NCBI GenBank assembly: GCA_037951165.1 | Contig: JBBDHG010000132.1 | Location: forward strand, 472,001 to 536,000 | Direction of reading: 5' to 3' | DNA length: 64,000 nt | Source: Lophius americanus | Lineage: Eukaryota; Chordata; Actinopteri; Lophiiformes; Lophiidae | Shown here: one piece after another, positions 26,239 through 36,600 of the stretch | Position numbering within the stretch: position 1 is the stretch's first letter | Layout of the letters: each line of letters starts with the position of its first letter | The notes under the pieces: generated by a model | Told to the model about the DNA's origin: nothing | The model's input: the letters and a program-made list of their open reading frames with translations, nothing else | Database searches by the model: none | Made by a program: the position numbers and the translations under genes

Positions 26239-26726
26239 TACTCACACATCAGACTGTTCAGGTTGAAATCCAGGTTTATCTCCAGCAGCTGAAAAGCCAG
26301 AAAGACGACTAGGACGAACGCAAAGATGAGCGCTGCTAACTTCAAAATACCTGGATAGATAGACAGACAGACAGATAGATAGACAGATAAAAAGACAGAT
26401 AGACAGACAGATAGACAGACAGACAGAAAAAGAGATACACAGACCGACAGACAGATAGATAGATAGAGACAGACAGAAAAAGAGACAGACAGACAGAGAG
26501 ACAGATAGACAGACATACAGAAAAAGAGACAGACAGATAGATAAACAGACAGACAGACACAGACAGATAGACAGGTAAAAAGACAGACCAGACAGACAGA
26601 GACAGGGAGACAGACAGATAGATGGACAGATAGAATCAAGATTTCAAATCATCACGTGATTACTGATTAAAGATCTAATGAACTACTGTGTTTTCAGAGC
26701 AGACACTTACCGCCAGCCCTGACCAT
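19472..26726 (-). CDS. fam3c: FAM3C (ILEI-type secreted cytokine-like protein), complete, 9 coding exons
   Basis: Coding exons, 5' to 3' on the minus strand: 26726-26711, 26350-26246, 25504-25478, 25196-25073, 22759-22701, 22490-22440, 22357-22273, 22197-22071, 19561-19472. All junctions are GT-AG with matching phase. The joined frame is 684 nt, giving 227 aa, the length I recall for human FAM3C. Residues 8-28 form a hydrophobic signal/anchor segment. Four cysteines sit at 58, 64, 86 and 221, in KCGLSKAC, GPRICVED and EMEGC contexts. Family hallmarks seen include NNVGRGINIALIN (98-110), FDMWSGD, LGSTAIT, GFRDNW, KGIKTKSPFEQ and the C-terminal NKFEGWPE. The family adopts a globular secreted fold; FAM3C/ILEI is linked to epithelial-mesenchymal transition. 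The C-terminus (VPQRQD) and GGKGIKTKSPFEQ favour FAM3C over FAM3A. The start at 26726 is the only ATG ahead of the anchor segment. Exon 2 is flanked by microsatellites on both sides. The intron 22760-25072 carries Tc1 and RTE debris. Confidence 0.95.
19979..20236 (+). repeat. 43-base minisatellite, six units, inside Tc1 sequence
   Basis: The phrase ACCCCCTGAAGAAGGAGGGT starts at 19981 (with one change), 20024, 20067, 20110, 20153 and 20196, an exact period of 43. Later units are nearly identical, so expansion is recent. The period is not a multiple of three, so it breaks the transposase frame. Confidence 0.9.
20720..21000 (+). repeat. Unclassified dispersed repeat, copy 5 (forward), between Tc1 pieces
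   Basis: Shows TAGCTCCCCCTAGTGGGTAA, GGAACCGACGGTTGAGAGAT, AGATAAAGCTCCCCCTAGTA and ACTCTTCCTCGCACTAAGGT. It sits between the front and back parts of a Tc1-like transposase, which suggests insertion into that element. Confidence 0.7.
23120..23370 (+). mobile_element. RTE-like LINE fragment
   Basis: The plus strand encodes GLHQELALSPFLFLFVKDRL, a mutated version of the RT block GLHQGSALSPFLF..MDRL. Short relic inside the fam3c intron 22760-25072. Confidence 0.55.
24580..24930 (+). mobile_element. Tc1-like element end fragment (fam3c intron)
   Basis: Shares GTCAATAATTGTGGC, GGTTAGATGTTTGTAAATAA and CCTGGAGGGCACC with the terminal parts of the elements at 38440 and 18800. No transposase frame survives. 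Confidence 0.5.
25590..26130 (+). mobile_element. RTE-like LINE fragment in fam3c intron 2
   Basis: Contains GGGACTGCATCAAGGACCGG and the RT and thumb segments that follow, including KVSKTGVRAVLLDGVETGAL and LEVAQLKIFRC. It is a diverged plus-strand copy of the same LINE type as 40540-41080. Confidence 0.6.
26201..26238 (+). repeat. (GA)n microsatellite just inside the fam3c exon 2 donor
   Basis: About 38 bases of GA with one GC interruption. On the minus strand it follows the donor GTGAGTAG immediately as (TC)n. Confidence 0.9.
26354..26632 (+). repeat. AGAC/AGAT tetranucleotide microsatellite abutting the fam3c exon 2 acceptor
   Basis: About 280 bases of AGACAGAC and AGATAGAT units with small interruptions (AAAAAGAGAC). 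On the minus strand it is TCTG/TCTA, ending directly at the CCAG acceptor of fam3c exon 2 (26350). Confidence 0.9.
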
Positions 26727-27379
26727 CTTCCTGACCCTCTCGCCCCTTTTTCCACAGCTGCAACCTGTGATGACAGAACAGTAACAGAGTGGTATCGGCT
26801 GCGTGTTCGTGTCCGTGTCCGTCGGTGGCGGAGAGGTAAACTGGGAGGTTCCGTTATGACGATATGGGATTGATAAAACCCCTTCCTGCTGATGTTCTAC
26901 ATTTGTACTTTGACGTCACATTGCTTTACCAAACATGATTTATTGATGAGGTCGTTGTTTATAGCTGAATGTTCAGGCGTTAGTTGGCAGTATTTGTCTG
27001 TAAGCTGTGTGGAAGATAGATTTTGACCAACTAGCTAGCCTCCGATTTAGCATTATGACACCCTGCGTTGCTTTCTCTGTTACTTCTTTTTCTCTGCTGA
27101 TGTTTGTTAACTAACGCTGAAATTATTCCAGCAGAAATGTAACGTCAGTAAAAACGTTTAAAAGACACGCATTAACTTCTTACCTGGTCAATCGCCACGG
27201 CAACCCCCAATTCCGGTAATGGGCTAGTGATAGTGGTGATTCGTGTTATTCCATCTGAGATCCACAATTGGACCAGAAAAGTAAGATGCTTCACTATGTG
27301 AAAAATATCGCAGACGAATGAAACTGCATCTTCAGCGAGATGTTTCGCTTCAGCGAGATGTTTCGCTCCACATGCTCTT

Positions 27380-27850
27380 TCTAAGATAAGATAAGATAAA
27401 CCTTTATTAGTCCCACAACGGGGAAATGTCAGTGTCACAGCAGCAAAGAGCACACACAGCAATATAAGAGAATAAAATGCAAATATAAATATAATTTATT
27501 AAACTATACTATAGTGTTACACCATAAGAGGAATATTAGACTATACTAGAAATCTTACACTATAATATAAAGATTACACTATAGAGGAAATATTACCATA
27601 TAAAATAAATATTACACTATACAGGAAATATTCTAGAAATATTACAATGCACTAAAATATTATAGTATACTAAAACAATACACTATACTACAATATTACA
27701 ATATACTGGACATATTGCACTATAATAGAAATACAATAGAAATATTGCACAATACAATAATTCAATAAACAACAATATAAAATAACAATATATAAACTAA
27801 GAAATAAACAAGTGGCAATATTCATTGAATTAAATTAAATGTGCAATTTT
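27380..27850. repeat. Fish LINE tail (AAACCTTTATTAGTCCCAC) plus AT-rich tandem repeat
   Basis: GATAAGATAAACCTTTATTA followed by GTCCCACAACGGGGAAATG is a very common fish interspersed tail (Expander/RTE-like, from memory). It continues into an AT-rich array built on TTACACTATA and GAAATATT units up to about 27800. Confidence 0.5.
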
Positions 27851-28040
27851 AAATGTGGACATGTTTAATATTACACTGTCCCATAGTGTAAAGTGGAAGT
27901 GAAAGTTGTGATGTTCTTTGTCAAATGGCTTCATGGGAGTTTTACAGGGATATTTATTAGTCATTCAAAAATGTCATGCCATATCTGTTTTTTAATTATA
28001 TCAAATAAGATACATATTTTCAATACTTCATTTATACTGA

Positions 28041-28153
28041 AATGTTACCATCTAGGTCCTAGATGGTAACATTCCATATTTTCCATAATATGGAATATTA
28101 TGGAACTTTTCCATATGTCCTAGATTCTAGGACATTCTAGGACATATGGAAAA
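28041..28153. repeat. Three consecutive perfect inverted repeats (hairpin cluster)
   Basis: Hairpin 1 (28041-28073) has 16-base arms (AATGTTACCATCTAGG) around one base. Hairpin 2 (28081-28105) has 11-base arms (TTCCATAATAT) around GGA. Hairpin 3 (28107-28124 with 28136-28153) has 18-base arms (TTTTCCATATGTCCTAGA) around 11 bases. They lie downstream of sort1. No coding frame. Confidence 0.85.
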
Positions 28154-28563
28154 ATGTCAACACGGAACATTGATACATTTTTAAGAGTGAGATGTCAAGT
28201 TTTTATAAGCTATCTTTGATCCGGTCAGACCAACCTCTTCCGTTTTCTTCATGCCTGTTTTCTACAAAGAAGAGTGGAGACGCCAGATGTACAGCGCCCC
28301 CTATCTGCTCTGATGGGCAGATTGTTTGAAAAAGTTTTTTGTGCGTTTGACCACAATTCGTCATAGTAAAAAAGAACAAACTCTTCCACAATCAAAGACT
28401 TTTATATTTTGTTATTTTTTTAATTCACAGTTCCATATTTGTCTTGTTTATGTTTACAATGAACAGAGAGGAGGGGAAAAAAAGGGTGACGCAACACACA
28501 GTCAAATTAAAATTAAAAAAATGTTGTACAAATATATGAAATAAGAGCAATAAATTAAGACAT

Positions 28564-28569
28564 TTTATT
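28564..28569 (-). terminator. Candidate polyadenylation signal of sort1
   Basis: AATAAA on the minus strand lies about 140 nt past the sort1 stop codon (28707-28709). It is the first canonical hexamer I found downstream, so it plausibly sets a short 3' UTR. The cleavage site was not determined. Confidence 0.4.
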
Positions 28570-28706
28570 TTCATTCAGATCCTTAGAGCTTGGCACGAAG
28601 GACGTCACCAGCAAAACATAGAGGATGTTATTCCACCAAAGCGCTGTTGGTCGTCTTTTTTTCGGCACAGCAGGTCCCATTATTGAGTGTTTGTTACATC
28701 CACGTG

Positions 28707-31700
28707 TCATTCAATAAGATCCTGTTGGAAATCAAACCATTTTAAAGCTTTAATACACCCACAGCGAGACAGAATAGTGAAACAAAAATAACACTCACAT
28801 CATCTGAGTCTTGCTGGCAGACTGTGCCATTGGTGCTGGCGGCGCTTTCAGGATCAGCTGTGATGCCATTTTCATTATGCTGAATCTGGAGGTTTGAGAA
28901 ACGATACGCCGGTGTCCTTCAGAGAGGGCGACATGAAACCGCAGCCGTCAGCTCCTGTTAGGTGCACCACAGTCTTCATGAAGTGCATCTCGCTCACCTG
29001 TTTCTGTAAGCCATCCTCCTGAAAGCAAGATAGGCGGAAAGGACCGCCGCCACCACGACGGCTGCCGCTCCTGCGCACACCAGGATCAACACCAGCTTCT
29101 CTCGCTGGAAAATCCAAGCAGCAGCTGTCAGATTCACGAACGCTGAGAATGAGCAGTAAAAAAAAAAAAAAGCAGCAAATCCACTGACCGGTGTGTCAAA
29201 GTGTGTGACTGGAGTGGAGGGCCCGTCCGGTGGTCCGGGGCTGGGTTTGACGCCACAGGGTCTGACCACCGTCTGCACTGCAAGCTGAGGATTGAATCCC
29301 CCCTCACACCTATCACTCGGGACTTTACGGTACCTGTAAACATTGTCAGAAATGTCTGAATACCGAAAAAGAACATGTTTCCTCCTCATAAATGAAGCGA
29401 TGATTATCACCTGCTGGTGAGAAGTTCGTCCTCCTCCCCGTCCAGACAGATCTCCAAGGTCTTGTTTGCCGCGCTGGATTGTTTCACACATTCTGAAGTG
29501 ATCTTATCACGGTAGTAGCCGTAGTCGCTGTTGAAAGTAGGACAGCTCAGCTCCCGGTTAGGTTTTAGAGACCGGGCTTTAGAAGTGGGGATTTGAATTG
29601 ACGTACCATAGGTAATCTTCTCTGGTGCACAAGCAGGAGGTTCGCTTCCTGTTCACCACGAACCCTCGTCCGTTTCTGCACTCAGATTGTTTCCTCAGCC
29701 TCCTGTAGGTCTCTTTGGCTCCCAGCACACAGCCGTCTCTCTCCAGGTCTCCTTCTGAGTCACCCGAATGGGCCAACCACTCCTCATAGTCTCGCTCAAC
29801 ACCTGAGGGATTACAGGATAATCGCGTAAGAACGGTTTTCATCCAGTAACTGCTGGATACTGGATCCGGTATCTGCTGGAACCATGGAACCATGTCTTTA
29901 ACAAGATGTCCAGAACCTTAGGAACAAAAAACAGTCCCACTGCATCAGAGATCCACCAGCAGACTTCACATTGGATATGAGGAGCTTTTCTCTATGGCTT
30001 CATTCTTGCTGCTCCAAACCCATCTAAGATGTTTGTAGACAAAAAGCTCTACTTTGGTCTCAGCTGACCTCTGACCTTGTTCCAGTGAAAATCCCAGTGG
30101 TGTTTCTGGAACTGTAGCAGCATCTTGTGTGTGATTGCCAATAATAGCCCCACGTTTTAGTGCTAAATATTTTATGTACTCTCCTTTGAATGAAAAATTA
30201 GATTTTTGTGAATAATTCGAGTATAGAAAAATAAAGTTATTGTTGTATCTCATTCTATTCATTTTCTGAAAGGTTAACAATAATTAAATAGAATTCACTG
30301 TGCCATCTTTTTAGGTTATGTTGGGATATGGGCATGTTTTATTTATGAAACATTGAGAAAATAACTTAGTATTTTTGATTTGCTGCTTTTCTTTCTCACT
30401 ACTGTTGAACCCAATTGCTGCAATTTTCCATTACTCACAAAAAGCTGTCGGAAAAAATATACATATATATATTTTATATATTTTTTAAGCCCAATAAAGT
30501 CTGAAGGACCGTATTAAAGCCAAACATGTAATAGTGTGACGCACTGGACCGACTTTTTCCAACTTTTACACTTTTTTAAGTGTGACTGTTTGTGAAATGT
30601 AATTAAAATGAAAAAAAAAAACAACAACAAAAAGCAAAGTTTCATCATAGGTTCTTAAAGGTTATGGAAAGTCCCTGGTCATCGCTCCCTAAGTTTCTGT
30701 AAGAGGAAACTGTGCGGTTCCACCTCACTAGGGGGAGGCATCAGGTGGTTTGCCAGCCACAGAAATGCATGCTGGGAGGAAAATGTGTTGACTCACACTC
30801 TCTCGTAATGAGGCTCTGGAAATCAATGGTGACGGTCACCCACATGGGCTGGCCGTCGTCCTCGGGCCGGAATCCCCACACACTAACATTCATGGCCTTG
30901 GTGCCTGGCTCGGACGCCAGGCCCGCAAAGAAAAAGGGCTGTTCCGTGAAGTTGTAGGACTTCCAGCACTGACCCTCGTCTGTAGAGAACCTTTCCAAAG
31001 GGCACAAAAGAAGAAGTTCAAACATAACTTAATGTAACCTCTAACTCCAAATCATAAAACACATCTGCTCAGTACTTGATAGTCTTGACTTGTCTGTCTC
31101 GCTGGTTCTCCACAGCAACAATAAGACCGCCGGAGTCCAATATGCTGTAATGGTGAGGACCCCTAAGGGTCCCATTCCAGTTATAGCCCCCGTCTGAGGA
31201 GACAAAGACGTCTGGGTGCTGCGAGGATGACAGAGAATCACCCACAGTTCCTGGAGAAGAGAGAAGTTAACCTAAATACATCTTAAAATAAACTTTCATC
31301 AAGAAATAATCAGTATTTGTTCAACATTTTCTAAGATCACCGTGAGCGATGACCAGGCCGATGGCGGTGGGCTCGGACAGAGCCAGCATGGGAACGATGC
31401 GATTGTTTCGACTGTGCTCTCCGTGAATGTGAAGGTTGCACTGATGAAAAACAGGCACACGTAATCTTTTACAGACTTTAATGTTAATTAATACGCAGAC
31501 TAGGATTCGATCACGCAATTTGTGACGTACACTCTGGGCCTGATCTTTGCAGTCCACGTTCTCAGGCTTTTTAAGATGCCTCCAGTCCCCGCCTCTGTTG
31601 AAGGAAATGACTGATCGTATTCGGCCGTCTGCACAAAAATAAGTCGTCGTCAGTGTTTTATTGAAGTAACGGTGGTTGGAGATTTTATTAGGATAATTTA

Positions 31701-32814
31701 CTCATGTACAAAGAGCCAATACATAAATAAAAATGCCCTTATCAAGAATAAAGTAAGCAAATTTTTTCCGTTAAATATGTAAATATGTATTTTTTTTAAT
31801 TATTATTTAATGTTAATCTGCTGTAACTATTTACAAATATACTTTTACTTTTATTTCCTATTCTCGTTTCATGTTCTCTCTTGTTTCGAGTAAAGGAATT
31901 TAAAAAATGTAAAGTATGATACAGTTTGTTACTATGATTACGATTACTATTATTATCAGTGTGATCATGATTATGATGATTATTACTGTTATAATTATCG
32001 TGGTTGCTGTTGTTATTTTTTTAATTAACGTCCTAGTTTATAATAAATTAAGGAACATGTAGGGTGGTGTGGCTCGATTACGTGTTTACAATAACAAAAA
32101 CGGATCTCTGTGGCAAAGAGGAACACTGTAATAACACTGTAATAACACTGTAATAACACTGTAATGACACTGTAATAACAGAGAGCATGAATTCCGTATA
32201 CATAACAAGCTGTGGATATTTAGCAGGAACTGTGTTTAATTATATACAGAGTTTGGATGACGAGACACACAGGCTGCGACCCGCACCTTCGTCTAGCTTG
32301 TTAGTGAGGTAGACTCCTCTCAGTGAGGTTATGTTGGTGAAATCGCTCTTCCTCTGCCCGTCAAACAGGTGGCGCTCCAGAGATTTGGAGAACAAGATGC
32401 CGCGGTCATCCGAGGTATACATGGTCCCAAAGAAGGTGTCTGCAGTGAGACAGAAGACATGGTCCAAACAGACTCTCTCGATTATTAACCCACCACTCTT
32501 CTCAGGTCAAAGGTCACCAGGGGGCTATATAGTTAAATATTATTTGAATCTTTTCATTAGAAAAAAACAAAAACTGGTGATTATCCTCCCAGTTATCCAA
32601 TGATTACATAGCCGTTGACAAAACCTGATCATCAGGTGGGTTTGGGAAAATAAAACGTCCGCTGGTACGGTTTGAAAACTCCTGATGATTGTCTGGGATT
32701 GAACGCAGAGAGGATTTACTAAACAAAATATGGGCTCACTTCAAAGAGGATCCAAACCTGGGAACAGCTGACGCAAATTTTCAACATCAAGAAGCTGTCA
32801 TCAATCATAATTTA

Positions 32815-32871
<57 letters not shown>

Positions 32872-33586
32872 AAGTCAGCTAAAGTCACAAAGGACAAGCT
32901 GGGCTGAGGGAAGTGATGGACCTGGTTTGTGTGTGTGTGTGTGCGTGTGTGTGTGTGTGTGTGTGTATGTGTGTGTTTGTGTGCGTGTGTGTTTGCACCT
33001 GTGTTACACCCTGATCCCAAGATACGTTTGTCAGCTTTTCAAGTGTAAACCAAATCTCCCTCCCTCTAGCCAACAGAAGATAAAGCCCCTCTCCCCCATA
33101 TCTCCCCTATTTATCCCGGCGGAACAAAAGTCCCATCAGCGGATCCATACTGCTTGAACTGGAGCGAGTTCCATAGAGAGGGAATGTAAGATTAAGGTAA
33201 AATAGAGGGGAGTGAGCGAGAGAGAACGGGTAAGGTAGGGTGGGGGGGGCGGGAGAAAGAGAGGAACAAAGACCAGGCGGCTGGACTTGCATGCACAAAC
33301 ACACTCTCGGTATGATGGAATGATTTGTCAGCAACGAGAAGAACCTGTGAAACCAGTCCTGCATTCAACATCGAGCTTTTCCATTACAACAAAAGAGGCT
33401 GAGGGAGCTGGAAATTCTGTCACAACACGGGCTTAATGAGCAATATGGGTCAAGCATGATGAGTTCTTTTCTTTTTTTTTTCTTCTACAGGTGTAGCTTT
33501 GTTTTCTTGTGTCTTACCTCCTGGGTTGTCCACATGCATGAAGAGCATGTCTACATCTCCATCCAGGATAGAATAGAACTGCATAG

Positions 33587-33629
<43 letters not shown>

Positions 33630-36600
33630 AAGAGAGAGAGAGAAAGAGAGAGAGCACACCTGGGTGAGAAAATCGGAAATTGCACATACAAAAAAGACCT
33701 TTGTGAAGACCAACGTCATCTTTTCCATTAACCTTGTCTAATCGCCGTGAGAGAGAGAGAGGGAGGGAGAGAGGGAGAGGGAGAGAGAGAGAGAGAGAGG
33801 GCACATGTGGGTGAGAAAATTGCAACTATAAAGAAAAAGACCTTTGTGATGACTAACTTCATCTTTGCCATTAACCTTGTCTAATCGCCGCGAGAGAGAG
33901 AGAGAGAGAGAGAGAGAGTGTTTGTGCTGTCAACAAGATGTCATGGGTGTGTTATGTGTGAAGGTGTACGTGCTTGTCTCGCCACGTGTGATGAAGATGG
34001 TGTTTTAAAAGGAATTGTTTCTGTTTTCTATAACGTCCAACCACCAAAAAGAAGAAAGCTCAGAAACTCGTGACAAAGAGGAAACAGTATTAACTTTGAG
34101 AACGCAGGATTTCATTTCCTGCTGATGCTAAAAACATACACACCAAGTTTGGATTTATTGGATGCATCGTCTGTAAGTCTTCTAATGAAAATGTAATAAT
34201 ATATAATATAATAAGTAACACCGAACACACGCGGAGAAGTTTCAATTACAACGTATAGCTGAGGCGTCGCAATAGTAACATCGCAGATCAGCCATGATGT
34301 AATTGAAGTAATACCGTACTCTGGAATCAAGGAGAATGTCTTTATCATCAGCAGTCTAAGTCCAAGTTAACAATAAATGAGTTAATGACTTAACTCAATG
34401 AAATCCCCCCGAAGAGTCGGGGCAATGATGACGTCATCACTGCTGCTGCGGACGCCTGGTGTTAAACACGATAACTCGGAAGCTTTTTCAAGGATCATTC
34501 TCAAATTCGACGGGCACACAGACTCCAGTGTGAGGAAGAACTGGGTTGATTTTGGGAAAGGTCCATCGCACGTCACTGCAACTAGCGGGAGCTTTATCTT
34601 CACTATTGATCCGACTATAATTGTTCAACTGTGGGTCCAGTTTAGTCCAAATTTGGAGCATGCGAATCGAATCGAAGAGGTTTCTCTCGCTTGTATCATA
34701 TTTCACTCTAATAGTTTGTATTTTACTCAACTTTTTTTTTTTGCCCAAACACCTTTTCTCAAACATAATTTCCTAACTGCTGGTCCGATTTTGTCCAAAT
34801 TGATCTCGTTTCAACCGCCTCAAGGAGATCTAACTTGTAAGTAACATATTTTATTGGGATTTATCAAATTTCACTCACTAGGGGGGGCTATTTTGCAAAG
34901 ACAAAAACCGTTTTTGGACCGTTTCACCCCAACCACATGTCCGATTATGTCTGAATCGTCTCAAATGAATCTAGAAAAGGAGATCTATCTTTTTCTATAT
35001 ATTATTTCACTATAATAGTTCATAATTTACTCATCAGTATCTGAATCCGTCTCACCTGCTCCGTGGAGGCAGAAGGCAACAGCGCTCGGCTGAAGGTGTC
35101 TCCCTGGTCCGATGAGAAATACATCACTCGAGGAGATCTCTGGAATCAAAGTGAGGAGGGGGTTTATGGGATTGGACTCTAGAGGCGAGTAGGTCCGTGT
35201 GCTTTTCCTGCTTTGACGCGTCTTACCGAGTCCTCCATCACGGAAAAGAAGAGAAAGGCTCCGATGTAGCCAAAACTGTAAATGTCCTCATGGATGATGG
35301 TGAAGGTCTTCCCCAGATCGTTAGTCTTCTTCAGCACCAAATCCCCCTCCTCATCCGTCTCAACTGTGGCCACAAGTGTGAGTCGTCATCACACAGGATC
35401 GTGAGTTTGGATCAGAATATTACCAACACCAGAGATCTGACGGTTGTCCGAGAATCAACTCTGATTCTAAATGATGGTAACAAATCATACTGGAAAAATA
35501 TAAGTCTGCATAAAAAGTCCAACTAAGTACGAATCAGATCAGAAGGGAAGTCGTCTGAAAATCTCAGAGAAAAGTAAAAAATTCCATTTGTTTTATGTTT
35601 AATTAATGAAGGTACACTTTAAAAAATGTTTTACATTTATTCTTCTCATTGCAGGTTTTTAAGGGTTTTTTTTCTTAAGGTTATTAAATATAAACTAAAT
35701 CTATTGATTTATTGATTATATTAATTGACTTTCTCTATTTATTGATTTATGGTGAGGAATGATGGAATTTATATTATTATCTGAATACAGTATATTATTA
35801 TTATTATTATTATTATATAATTGTATTATTGCAGAAAGAATTCCCTTATATGGTAAAATAAACATCAGAAATGTTAAATAATATCAATTGATTGATTGAT
35901 TTAATTGATTAAATTTGATATCTCTTTTGTTCTTTCTTTATCTTTTATATTTTTCAGATACATAATAACAAAAACTAAAAAAATGCAACATTACAATTGG
36001 ATTACATCACACTGATCACAGATATCTTTAAGCTCTCTCGTTTCTTACCAGTGTCTACTTGACTGTAGCTCAAAAACAGATTGATGCCGGCCCCCCTGAG
36101 GGAGAGAGGAAGTTTAAAACAGTTTTCATTGGCCGACATCAAACATTACTTCTCCTTTCCATCCTGAGACAATGAAATAATTCCATTATTTTGTCATGAT
36201 GCTTTTTGCAAATTTGCCAACCAACCACAGCGTCACAAAATACAATACGTGATCGAACAAGCCTTCTTTTATTCACAAGAGTATTTCTGCTTGTGGGGTT
36301 TTTTTTAATTTCCTGTTTATCCTCACCATGAGAAAGAATGCACTCCATCGTGAACTTTTGTCCACTTGGCACCAAAGTCCAGCGAGAGCCACAGGCCGAC
36401 CTGCGAGCCAGAGAGGAAGAGGTGGATTGTTTGCCTTTGCTTTAAGGTGTGTGCCTCATGTGTGTTTACCTAATGCCACATGTGTTTTTTAATCAGAATG
36501 TCACACACATCAATGGGGACCAACAAGGCCTCAAAGATCTATACAAGACCTACGCCGTTGCCCCCGGAAACAAGGGTATATCCCCGAAAAGCCCCCAAAT

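Noticed and set aside
26238..26639. 133-codon minus-strand frame rich in Ser, Leu, Cys and Val
   Set aside because: It is translation of the tetranucleotide microsatellite running into fam3c exon 2. Only the last 35 codons are real coding sequence.
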